Under the pieces are notes generated by a model. It was given only the letters and a program-made list of their open reading frames with translations, searched no databases and was not told the origin of the DNA. 64,000 nt of DNA from Pseudoalteromonas sp. H105. GTDB taxonomy: Bacteria; Pseudomonadota; Gammaproteobacteria; Enterobacterales; Alteromonadaceae. Shown one piece after another: positions 18,758 through 26,303 of the stretch. The first letter of the stretch is position 1, and each line of letters begins with the position of its first letter. The DNA lies in contig NZ_LOFH01000002.1 in NCBI RefSeq assembly GCF_001469215.1, positions 124,001 through 188,000 of the forward strand, in the 5' to 3' direction. Both the position numbers and the translations under genes were made by a program.

Positions 18758-19845
18758 GCGCTTTACACCTCGCTGATATTTTAAACTCGAATCTTGAGAA
18801 TTATCGACAGCATCATACGATGAGCTATCAACAACTGCGTGTCTGTCAGCACCTTCAATCATGCAGAACAGGTCAGCTTGGTTACCAAGCATGGCAATGT
18901 GATAACTGTGGTGAGTCACAAAAGATTGGATGTAGTTGTCGAGACCGTCATTGTCCGCGTTGCCAAGGCATGGCTACTGCTAAGTGGGTGCAAAGGCAGC
19001 AAGAGGATTTATTACCGTGCCGGTATTTCCACCTTGTTTTTACGCTCCCGCATGAGTTAAATATCATTGCGCACTACAACCCAAACGCGTTGTACCAGTG
19101 TTTATTTAAAGCCGCATGGCAAACGCTGTGTAAATTTGCGAAACGAAAGAGGCATGGTCAGTTAGGCATGACAAGCGTACTGCATACATGGGGGCAAAAC
19201 TTAAGTCAGCATATCCACTTGCATTGTTTGATACCCGCAGGTGCACTTGAAAAAACGCACTGGCATGAAATAGAAAAAGGCTATTTATACCCCGTAAAAG
19301 CGTTATCAACAGTCTTTAGAGGTAAAATGCTGGCGGCGCTCAATGAAGGCGATGGTTCATTCGCGAAGATAAACACGCCAACAAAATGGTGCGTGTATAG
19401 CAAAACCTGTTTAACGTACAGTGAAAAGCTAGTTAGTTACCTTGCTCGTTATACACGAAAAGGCGTGATGTCAGAATCGCGCTTAGTGTCAGCGAATGAG
19501 CAGTCAGTGAGCTTTAAATATCGGGATTATGCAGATAACAACCGCGATAAAGTCATGACGCTAAGTTGTGATGAATTTTTACGGCGCTACTTACAACATG
19601 TATTGCCCAAAGGGTTTATGCGCATTCGCCACTATGGCTTTTTAGCTAATGCGTGTCGCAAGCGAAAGTTAGGGTTAATAAAGGCTCAAGTATCAGCAAC
19701 CCCATGCAAAGCGGTGAAGCCGAAGGTAGAGCAAGAACGATTAATACCCCATTGGCCTTGCCAGTCATGCAAGACGGGTACTTTACGATTTATTGGTGTG
19801 ATGAATTTAGATGAGGCGACGAATAAAGTAGCGCGAACGAGTTAG
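18754..19845 (+). CDS. IS91-family HUH (Y2) transposase
   Basis: A 363-residue transposase. The N-terminal zinc-binding region has CDNCGE and CSCRDRHCPRCQG (residues 49-71). The HUH motif is HIHLH (153-157). The two catalytic tyrosines are Tyr229 and Tyr233 in YLARYTRKG. Length and motif order match complete members, and no stops or shifts are seen, so it could be active. It nicks single strands at the element ends and drives rolling-circle transposition. It is coupled to the upstream recombinase gene by a 4-nt overlap. Confidence 0.92.
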   Translation: MSALHLADILNSNLENYRQHHTMSYQQLRVCQHLQSCRTGQLGYQAWQCDNCGESQKIGCSCRDRHCPRCQGMATAKWVQRQQEDLLPCRYFHLVFTLPHELNIIAHYNPNALYQCLFKAAWQTLCKFAKRKRHGQLGMTSVLHTWGQNLSQHIHLHCLIPAGALEKTHWHEIEKGYLYPVKALSTVFRGKMLAALNEGDGSFAKINTPTKWCVYSKTCLTYSEKLVSYLARYTRKGVMSESRLVSANEQSVSFKYRDYADNNRDKVMTLSCDEFLRRYLQHVLPKGFMRIRHYGFLANACRKRKLGLIKAQVSATPCKAVKPKVEQERLIPHWPCQSCKTGTLRFIGVMNLDEATNKVARTS

Positions 19846-20108
19846 CAGCCTTGCTTGCTGCATCAAATCAATAAGTTAACCTGCTTAATTGCTCAGGCTA
19901 ATAGCGACTGTGCGAGCGAAAAATATCCTTGCTTAACGGTTAAACATTCGGTTTAATGAATAGATAATAAACGCTGAGCAATGCAGGGAAAGCTTACATA
20001 ACACTCGCTAAGCTGATTAAATTAGCGAGGAAAGTGAGAGCCTCTAAAAAGCAAATTCCCATAGCATAAACAACACCAACTCTAACACACCGAGCAGGTA
20101 GCGCCTCA

Positions 20109-20167
20109 GTCCAACAAGCGATTATGCAACACAAACTGCGTGTCGCATAAATACTAAAATGTTATGT
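20109..20167 (+). other. Possible upstream attC-like site at the cassette's 5' boundary
   Basis: GTCCAAC at 20109 fits the RYYYAAC core, and GTTATGT at 20161 nearly fits GTTRRRY. Between them TTATGC and GCATAA pair around a small loop, giving a 59-base folded site. R''/R' pairing is weak (AACA/TGTT only). It may be the attC of a lost preceding cassette, or part of the IS91 end. Confidence 0.35.
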
Positions 20168-21468
20168 ACTTTTAGCAAAATTCAACTTAGGAGTTGTTGT
20201 GAAATATTGGGCACTTTTGTTTGTTCTGTTCGTAAATTTTGGGGTAAGTGCCGACGATAAGGTCGATTATGAAAAAAACTTGGTTGCTCTTCATGAGAAA
20301 ATTTCATTCTTAACTGAAGAGATTGAATCACTGAAAGAACAAAGAAAGCTAGAAATTCAGCTAATAACAGAGTCATCTCGAAGTGATACATCTGATCTTG
20401 ATTGGAGTCAATTTGTTACTACCAATCAGTTTGCTGAAATGTCCCATTCGGTGCTATCTCGTGTGGATTCAACAGATGAAAGCGTTGGGTCGTTACTCAC
20501 ATTTATAGGAAATATAGCTACTGCTTGGGGTTTTATTGTGACCTTTCTCATGGGGGGATTAGTATATCTACATTTTGGTAGCCTAAAAAAGGCAATATCT
20601 GAAAATGAGAGTCGTCTAGATAGCTCAATTAGGGAGCACTCAAGCAAAATAGATGCTTGGTTAAATACAACAGCTCTAGATAAAATTGAGAGTATTGCAT
20701 CAGAAGCTGAGGAGCGTTTAGAGCGTGTTAGTAATAGAGAAAAAATTGCACGACAAAGCCTATCTAAAAGCTTAGAAGCTAATGTGTCGATAACAGCGAG
20801 TGAAACAACCCAAGACCAAGAAAGCCATTCTCAACAACTAAAGTCTGCAATTCGCTCTTATAAAGAGGCGGACTTTCCTGTTGCAATCCTAACAAGCAAG
20901 CTTGTTCTTGAAAAAGATATAGATCTTAAGCAAAGAATTGAAGCAACTAAGATTATTGCAAATAGCTATCAAGCACTTAACCTAAATGAGCTTTCTATTA
21001 AATACAATGAAAAGCTTCAAGAATGGGTGACTCTATATTCCCATGGCAAGCCAAGTAGTCTAGGTGCAGCTACACAATTGAATGTTGTAATGAACAAATA
21101 CCCAATAGATACATCAAAAAACAACCACGACACAATAGAACTTATTGATGCTCTGGTTTCATCTTATATAAGAGATAGTGATGTTGAAGTAGTTAGGAGT
21201 GTAGCTAAAGCTCGTATGTTAAAAGCAATTGTTCATGAAAATAATGGTAGCTTTTTGAATGCCATTTCCATTTATGAAAGCATTATCGAAGACTATAAAG
21301 GGCATGGTGACCAAGAATTGGTCGATATAGTTGCTACATGTCAAGGTAACTTACAGGAAATCAAAGTCAAAACACGTACATAACAAAGCATTCAAGAGTG
21401 ATTCGCAACGCTTGGCATTTTCGCTTCGCTCAAGTATAGCCAAGCGCTGCTCACACCTTAATGCGGCG
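20162..21468 (+). mobile_element. Orphan integron gene cassette
   Basis: One open reading frame begins about 37 bases after a GTTATGT boundary, and its TAA stop merges into a well-formed attC site. This is the compact gene-plus-attC arrangement of integron cassettes. No integrase gene (intI) or attI is visible, so it is a cassette outside an integron, between an IS91 element and an IS1182 element. Confidence 0.7.
20199..21383 (+). CDS. Cassette-encoded coiled-coil membrane protein of unknown function
   Basis: A 394-residue protein starting at GTG 20199 with TAGGAG seven bases upstream. Residues 1-18 form a signal peptide or first TM, 25-52 a coiled coil rich in Glu/Lys, 98-126 a TM helix (IATAWGFIVTFLMGGLVYLH), and 130-205 a second coiled coil. 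Residues 215-394 are helical, with a TPR-like alternation (FPVAILTSKLVLEKD, NSYQALNLNELSIKYNEKL, AISIYESIIEDY). No catalytic motif is visible and I do not recognise the family. Its position in an integron cassette suggests an accessory, possibly defensive or stress-related role, but that is only context. Confidence 0.8.
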   Translation: MKYWALLFVLFVNFGVSADDKVDYEKNLVALHEKISFLTEEIESLKEQRKLEIQLITESSRSDTSDLDWSQFVTTNQFAEMSHSVLSRVDSTDESVGSLLTFIGNIATAWGFIVTFLMGGLVYLHFGSLKKAISENESRLDSSIREHSSKIDAWLNTTALDKIESIASEAEERLERVSNREKIARQSLSKSLEANVSITASETTQDQESHSQQLKSAIRSYKEADFPVAILTSKLVLEKDIDLKQRIEATKIIANSYQALNLNELSIKYNEKLQEWVTLYSHGKPSSLGAATQLNVVMNKYPIDTSKNNHDTIELIDALVSSYIRDSDVEVVRSVAKARMLKAIVHENNGSFLNAISIYESIIEDYKGHGDQELVDIVATCQGNLQEIKVKTRT

Positions 21469-21473
21469 TTGAG
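21381..21473 (+). other. attC recombination site
   Basis: The site starts at TAACAAAGC, overlapping the stop codon, and ends at GCGGCGTTGAG. Nested inverted repeats are evident: CATTCAAG against CTTAATG (one unpaired base, as in attC arms), GTGA against TCAC, and CGCTTGGC against GCCAAGCG around a loop. The layout is that of long attC sites such as the Vibrio VCR repeats. Confidence 0.85.
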
Positions 21474-21591
21474 GCTGTAGAGTTACTCTTTTTAGAAACA
21501 TATCCTACTATTCAAAACTGATTGTTTTTTAACCTTGAAACCACAGGGTGACTGTGATCTAATAGATATTATTCACCCACGGTAAATTGTT

Positions 21592-23225
21592 ATGGCCAAC
21601 TACAAGCCTGACTTATCCTGCCAAAATAAATTCATTCCTATCAATTTCGCTGAGCAAATTCTGCCAGGTACCTTTGAGTATGCGCTTTGTTATATTGTCG
21701 AAAATAAACTCGACTTGTCGGGCTTTGACGCGTGGTATAACAACGATAAAACGGGTGCAGCGGCGTATCCGCCCACGGTGATGTTAAAGATTATTTTACT
21801 CGGTTATGCGCATGGGTTAATTAGTAGTCGCCGAATAGCCAAGGCCTGTGAGAACAATATTCTGTTCATGAGTGTGTCGGGAGATATTCAGCCGCATTAC
21901 ACATCAATAGCGGGTTTCGTAGCCAAAATGCATGAACAGATTGAGGCGCTTTTTACGCAAGTGCTGATGATATGTGATGAGGAAGGCTTGATAGGCCGCA
22001 ACATGTTTGCCATTGATGGGTGTAAATTAAAGTCCAATGCGAGTAAAGAGTGGAGTGGCACATTCGATGAGCTAGGCCGTAAAAAAGTAAAACTAGAGCG
22101 CGCAAGTAAACGCATCATTGAACGCCACCAATCACACGATAGCCTGAGCGAAGAGCTGATAACTCAGGATTTAAAGCAAAAAGAAAAGCTGGATAAAAGT
22201 GCAGATAAAATCACCGCATTCTTATCAACCCACGAAGAGAAAACAGGCAGTAAAGGCAAGCCAGTTAAAAGTAATATTACCGACGCTGAAAAATTCATCG
22301 GGAATGAATTTTAACAGCAAAGCTGGCCTGAAAGGCGAGTCAAGGGATAGGACGAGTAGTGCGCGAAAATGACGACCTCAAAAGGGACAATTCAAGGCTA
22401 CAACGGCATCGCTATTAATGACGATAAGCACCAAATCATCCTGCAAGCACAAGCATGGGGTTCAGTGGGCGAACAACAAACTCTGCAGCCAGCCGTTACA
22501 CAATTAAAACAACAGCTCGATAAACTCAATACAGAAAAAATGACAGACGGACATACCATCAAATTTACCGCAGGCAGTGGGTTTAACAGCGAAGCTAACC
22601 TTGAATATATGTCGCAAAGTGGCTTTGATAGTTACATAGCTGATAATCAATTTAGAAAACGAAATCCGCTGTTTAAAGACAGCGAAACATACGAAACAGA
22701 GCAAGAAAAGCGCCGACTAAAACGCAGTAAAGGCAAGCCACGTTTATTTACCTCAGACGACTTCCACTATGATGAAGCAACCCAAACCTGCCGCTGTCCC
22801 GCAGGCAATGATATGTGGCGAAGTGGGGTTAATGTAAACAGCCATAACCAACAATACACCCGATTCTGTGGTTACTTAAAAGACTGTAAAGTATGCCCAC
22901 TGCAACAGCAGTGCATGCGAAAGCCACCGATAAAAACAGGGCGACAAGTGCAGTTTAAAAATGATGAATCGCGTTAAAAGCTAAGCTACATCGACAAAAT
23001 GAAGGTCAAAATAGACAGCCCGATGGGGCGACGGCAGCTTTTTATAGAAGGAATGGCAAACGACTAGGCCGTATAGAGCCTGCTTTCCTTTAAATAAAAA
23101 GCGGAATATTACCGTCAATAAAGGCATGAATAAATTGACCTTACGGGGTCAAACAAAAGTGAATGCGCAATGGCAACTGTACTGCCTTGTTCATAACATA
23201 GAAAAGCTGCAAAACAGGCTACATT
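21592..23225 (+). pseudogene. IS1182-family transposase, interrupted
   Basis: The N-terminal part (21592-22314) carries FIPINFAEQILPGTFEYAL, the DUF772-like AYPPTVMLKIILLGYAHG, and AIDGCKLKSNASKEWSG with the first DDE Asp. A ~70-base insertion after NITDAE introduces a stop. The frame then resumes at 22369 as MTTSKGTIQGYNGIAINDDK and runs to FKNDESR, where TAA at 22975 replaces a sense codon. YIDKMKVKIDSPMGRRQ follows in frame. Further shifts give YRRNGKRLGRIEPAF and then NKLTLRGQTKVNAQWQLYCL to about 23225. At least three lesions make it non-functional. Confidence 0.85.
22290..22312. repeat. Perfect hairpin inside the insertion that breaks the transposase
   Basis: AAAATTCAT, five bases, ATGAATTTT form a perfect 9-bp stem at the left edge of the foreign ~70-base segment within the transposase frame. 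The premature TAA comes at its right arm. Confidence 0.55.
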
Positions 23226-23390
23226 AAAAAAGGGGAGCCTTTTTAAGCCGAAATATAGCGACTCAAGCACCTGTAATTCCCTCTAAAACAGCCATTAAAA
23301 CAACCGCACATTCTCTTTTTCTATTTTACGTAAACTAGCGATAACTGATTGAACCAAAATAGGAACTCGGCTATGGTCTATTTATTTTAC

Positions 23391-23424
23391 TGTGTCGGAT
23401 GGCGCTTCACTTATCCGACCTACA
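23391..23424. repeat. REP-like palindrome
   Basis: GTGTCGGATGGCGC and TTATCCGACCTACAC form a stem (TCGGAT/ATCCGA) with the flanking TAC-type tail of gammaproteobacterial REP sequences. It sits just outside the right end of the IS1182 element. Confidence 0.55.
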
Positions 23425-23599
23425 CTTACACAAACCGGAAATAGCCCAGGCACTAATCCTATATTTATACATTAAGGCTTCTTCAGGTTTAATGAAATTC
23501 ATTTTAATCATTCAACTATTTACCTAAATATAAACCTACTTAAATTCAAGGTCAGACTTTATTTAATAAATCTCAATTTAAGTGGCGCTGGCTACACAA

Positions 23600-23624
23600 A
23601 TAAAAATAATTCTCAGTTTATTTA
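23600..23624. promoter_or_regulatory. Candidate Fur box upstream of bfd
   Basis: AAAATAATTCTCAGTTTATTT about 75 bases before the bfd start resembles the A/T-rich ...AATNATTCTCATT... form of Fur operators. Iron control would be expected for bfd. Judged by eye only. Confidence 0.4.
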
Positions 23625-23696
23625 AAAACTAATTGCGAACAGTTAACGTTTAGATTAATATACAGACTCAAATGTAATTGAGAGTGGTTTGTATTC

Positions 23697-23891
23697 ATGT
23701 ATATCTGTTTATGTCACGGTGTGACAGATAAAAAAATTGAACAAACAATCGACGAAGGGGCGATGACGATGCGTGAGCTTAGTAAAGAGCTTAAGGTCGG
23801 CAGTCAGTGTGGTAAATGTTGTTGCTGTACTAAAAAAATCCTTAATCGTAAACTTATTGAAATAGCGGATATCACAGATCAAGTTGCGTAG
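23697..23891 (+). CDS. bfd: Bacterioferritin-associated ferredoxin
   Basis: A 64-residue [2Fe-2S] protein with ligands Cys4, Cys6 (MYICLCHGVTD) and Cys38, Cys41 (VGSQCGKCCC), the exact Bfd pattern. Bfd docks on bacterioferritin and passes electrons to the core so that stored iron is released as Fe2+. The two bfr genes lie just downstream on the other strand. A possible Fur box is upstream and a terminator hairpin downstream. Confidence 0.95.
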   Translation: MYICLCHGVTDKKIEQTIDEGAMTMRELSKELKVGSQCGKCCCCTKKILNRKLIEIADITDQVA

Positions 23892-23974
23892 GTATTTGTT
23901 CAAAGCATTTCATTGATACTTTTCTCATTAGTTAAATTCTTACTTTGTGTCGTGATTTTATTAACGACAAAACT

Positions 23975-24000
23975 AAAAAAGCAGCCTAGGCTGCTTTTTG
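23975..24000 (+). terminator. Rho-independent terminator after bfd
   Basis: AAAAAA, the self-complementary GCAGCCTAGGCTGC, then TTTTTG. The A and T tracts on both sides let it work in either direction, for bfd and for bfr transcripts arriving from the right. Confidence 0.85.
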
Positions 24001-24009
24001 TGTGTTTAC

Positions 24010-24173
24010 TATACCAATTCGATTAGTTAAGTGATCTATTTGAAGGTAGAAAAACGTGTTGATAGCAAGGCAAAAAATTCGCTATTTAGTTGTTCTAAAT
24101 GAGAATTTTTTAACGCAGGTAGCGACACGTTTAACCCCGCAAAATGATTAAGTATTATTGCAGATTGGTATTA
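24010..24173. repeat. Dispersed inverted-repeat element, copy 2
   Basis: Second copy of the element at 9708-9873. It begins TATACCAATTCGA and ends CAGATTGGTATTA, giving clear 8-bp terminal inverted repeats (ATACCAAT/ATTGGTAT), and has the same central hairpin. It lies between the bfd terminator and the stop codon of a bfr gene. Confidence 0.85.
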
Positions 24174-24176
24174 TGT

Positions 24177-24641
24177 TTACATTTGTGATTGTAGGTAGTT
24201 TTCGAGCCCCGTGCTCTTAATAAGCAGTTGCTGTGTTTCCAGCCAATCAATTTGCTCTTCTTGCTCGTTCAAAATATTATCAAGCGCTTCACGGCTGATA
24301 TAATCTTGTTTGGCTTCCGCAAGCTTAATGGCTTCTTTAAGATCAACAAGTGAATCGATTTCAAAGCTCATATTGCAATTAATCATCTCTTCGCTGTTTT
24401 CGCCGATGCGTAAACGGCCAAGATCTTGTAAGTTTGGCAAACCTTCTAAAAATAAAATACGCTCGATTAAACGATCTGCATTTTTCATTTTTTGAATAGA
24501 CACTTTGTAATCGGCTTTATCGAGTACACTGAAACCAAAATCTTTAAACATACGTGCATGTAAAAAGTACTGGTTAATACCAACGAGTTCATTGGCCAAT
24601 ACTTTGTTTAATGCAACAATTACGTCTTTATCGCCTTTCAT
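24177..24641 (-). CDS. bfr: Bacterioferritin, haem-binding type subunit
   Basis: A 154-residue ferritin-like protein closely similar to E. coli Bfr (NQYFLHARMFKDFG, DRLIERILFLEGLPNLQDLG). The haem ligand Met52 is kept. The di-iron site is degenerate: Glu18 and Glu94 remain, but residue 51 is Lys, 54 is Asn, 127 is Gln and 130 is Gln instead of Glu, His, Glu and His. It is likely the haem-carrying partner in a mixed 24-mer with the upstream subunit. It starts 10 nt after the other bfr gene, so both are in one operon. Confidence 0.92.
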   Translation of the reverse strand: MKGDKDVIVALNKVLANELVGINQYFLHARMFKDFGFSVLDKADYKVSIQKMKNADRLIERILFLEGLPNLQDLGRLRIGENSEEMINCNMSFEIDSLVDLKEAIKLAEAKQDYISREALDNILNEQEEQIDWLETQQLLIKSTGLENYLQSQM

Positions 24642-24651
24642 GTGTTAGCTC

Positions 24652-25125
24652 CTATTCGCCCATTTGTGATTGATGGTAATTTTGGCTACCAATTTTATCA
24701 ATCAAACCCAGTTGTTGTTCTAACCAATATACGTGGTCTTCTTCAGTGTCGAACAAGAGCTTTTCTAAGATTTCACGAGATTGGTAGTCTTTCTCTTGTT
24801 CACAAATAGCAATTACTTCTTTCACACATTCAACAACTTCAAGTTCTAGCGTGAGATCATTTTGCATCATGCTTTTTACATCATGACCAATAATAAGGTC
24901 ACGGCGCTTAGTCATGTTTGGAACACCTTCTAAGAATAAAATACGCTTTATTAGCCAATCAGCGTGGTCTTTTTCTTCTTCCATTTCATGATTGAGGCGA
25001 ACATAAAGCTTATCTAAACCCCAATCATCATACATGCGAGAGTGGATAAAATATTGGTCAATGGCTGCAAGCTCATTGGCTAACAACTTATTGAAGCTGT
25101 CGATAACTTTTTGATTACCTTTCAT
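24652..25125 (-). CDS. bfr: Bacterioferritin, ferroxidase-type subunit
   Basis: A 157-residue bacterioferritin. Ferroxidase ligands Glu18, Glu51, His54, Glu94 and the C-terminal Glu and His of TEEDHVYWLE are all present, but the haem position 52 is Lys instead of Met. It therefore complements the downstream subunit, which has the opposite defects. It oxidises Fe2+ and loads the mineral core. First gene of the bfr pair. Two-subunit bacterioferritins with divided roles are known in other proteobacteria. Confidence 0.93.
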   Translation of the reverse strand: MKGNQKVIDSFNKLLANELAAIDQYFIHSRMYDDWGLDKLYVRLNHEMEEEKDHADWLIKRILFLEGVPNMTKRRDLIIGHDVKSMMQNDLTLELEVVECVKEVIAICEQEKDYQSREILEKLLFDTEEDHVYWLEQQLGLIDKIGSQNYHQSQMGE

Positions 25126-25720
25126 AATAGCGACCTTTTAAAACATTGATTGTGGCTAGTTTAGTATAAAATGGGGCATTTGCAAGTATTTTCCTTAATA
25201 ATCAGTTGGTTACTATTGAGTGTGATTCTCGTTTAAGTTTGCATTGTTGGTTTAATTATGAACAGATTGCGATTTATATTTGCTATTCCAAACGTGACTT
25301 CAAAAATGAAGAAACAAACGCGCTTACTAGCACAAGCAAAGAACACGTTTGCTTAATTAAAACAGGTAGTTAATGCCAATTGTGATACTGATGTAAAGGC
25401 CTTTTATATTGTAGCTATCGTATGTGCGACTGAGCGGGAGCAGGAAAGTAGGCTTCATTAAATCGGTTTTCTAAGTTTATAACCCTTTCCAGCAGTTGGT
25501 TAACTGCGGATTGCCACTTAACTTAAACTACGTTGGTGCTTTTAACAGGGGCTTTGCATGCCTATAATGCTGGTGGTTTTGGCTTAGAACAGTGCTGAGG
25601 ATGCGATAATTAGTCACAATGGTTTTAAGGAAGAAATAATTAGGGCTTCAAAATGAATGTGCTTTTTAGTTTTCTTAATTTCTGTTACTGTTTGCGGTAT
25701 GTGCTTTTGAGGTTTACTTT
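25126..25720. other. Long gap upstream of bfr: promoter region plus degenerate sequence
   Basis: This 595-base stretch should hold the bfr promoter near 25130-25200. Apart from a short beta-barrel-like remnant at 25357-25470 I see no gene. Stop codons are frequent in all frames checked. Confidence 0.5.
25357..25470 (-). pseudogene. Possible C-terminal remnant of an outer-membrane beta-barrel protein
   Basis: A minus-strand frame after a stop reads MKPTFLLPLSRTYDSYNI then KGLYISITIGINYLF and ends in TAA. The alternating hydrophobic pattern with a terminal Phe is the hallmark of a last outer-membrane beta-strand. Only about 37 codons remain. Confidence 0.3.
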
Positions 25721-26101
25721 TTGAAACAGTCGCTGTTATTTCTTTTAGCTTTTATATTAATTCAACCCGTGTTGGATAGCTTTGATGTGGCTAATTATAA
25801 TAGTGCGATTAAACACACCTCTAATTTACTGCAACAGCAATCAGCCTTAGATGAGCATTGTTTATTGAATCGCGATCATCTATCACATCAAGTTGAGCAT
25901 GACGCGCTGAATACCGCTTTGACCGACGCACTTGAAGACAGTCACTGTCATGTGTGCCATATTCCTGCCTTTTTTAGTTACGTTTGGCATTACCCTGTTT
26001 TACCTGCCATTAAAGATGAAATAAACTTACCTGATATACATTTTAATTCTCATCTGATTTCTCCTGATTTAAGACCGCCCATTTCTTCTCTAATAAGTTA
26101 A
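25721..26101 (+). CDS. Small exported His/Cys-bearing protein next to a metal efflux pump
   Basis: A 126-residue protein starting at TTG 25721 after a GAGG-type site. It has an N-terminal signal peptide (SLLFLLAFILIQPVLDS) and a histidine-rich middle (LDEHCLLNRDHLSHQVEH, EDSHCHVCHIPAFF). CHVCH looks like a metal-binding site. It lies 52 bases before the RND adaptor gene, in the same direction. It resembles in style the small periplasmic or membrane proteins (CopL/DUF2946-like) that accompany heavy-metal pumps, but I cannot assign a family. Confidence 0.6.
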   Translation: MKQSLLFLLAFILIQPVLDSFDVANYNSAIKHTSNLLQQQSALDEHCLLNRDHLSHQVEHDALNTALTDALEDSHCHVCHIPAFFSYVWHYPVLPAIKDEINLPDIHFNSHLISPDLRPPISSLIS

Positions 26102-26303
26102 CGGATTGCTGGCCTAAAGGCCTGTTATTAATTTATAAATTAGAGAATAAATCATGATTTTTACCAAACTATTTAAGTTTGTGCGTGCGCGCGTGCGAAC
26201 AAATCGCCCTCGTTTTTTTATAACGTTTTCACATACGGTTGCTCAACGTAGTCATGGTGAGCGCACTTGCCAAAGGCCTCATCGCTTTAAGGGGGCTTTA
26301 CAT

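Larger units (their letters stand above)
17760..20108 (+). mobile_element. IS91-family element with tyrosine recombinase and HUH transposase (ends approximate)
   Basis: Two overlapping genes, a tyrosine recombinase and an IS91-type transposase, form the core. They are flanked by non-coding tracts at 17760-17923 (with a CCGC-TAC-GCGG mini-hairpin before the first gene) and 19849-20108, which probably carry the origin and terminator ends. IS91 elements transpose by rolling circle and lack terminal inverted repeats, so the ends cannot be fixed by eye. The left flank abuts the decayed deacetylase and the right flank abuts the integron cassette. Confidence 0.7.
21479..23377 (+). mobile_element. 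IS1182-family insertion sequence, degenerate
   Basis: The left end near 21480 (GAGTTACTCTTTT) and the reverse complement of the right end near 23370 (GAGTTCCTATTTT) look like imperfect terminal inverted repeats. The span of about 1.9 kb fits the IS1182 family. The right end is also preserved in a remnant at 10808-11071. The left end lies within about ten bases of the cassette attC. Confidence 0.75.

Noticed and set aside
20162..21591. A full integron with integrase
   Set aside because: The only tyrosine recombinase nearby (17924) is IS91-linked, and I saw neither IntI-specific features nor an attI site in it or around it.
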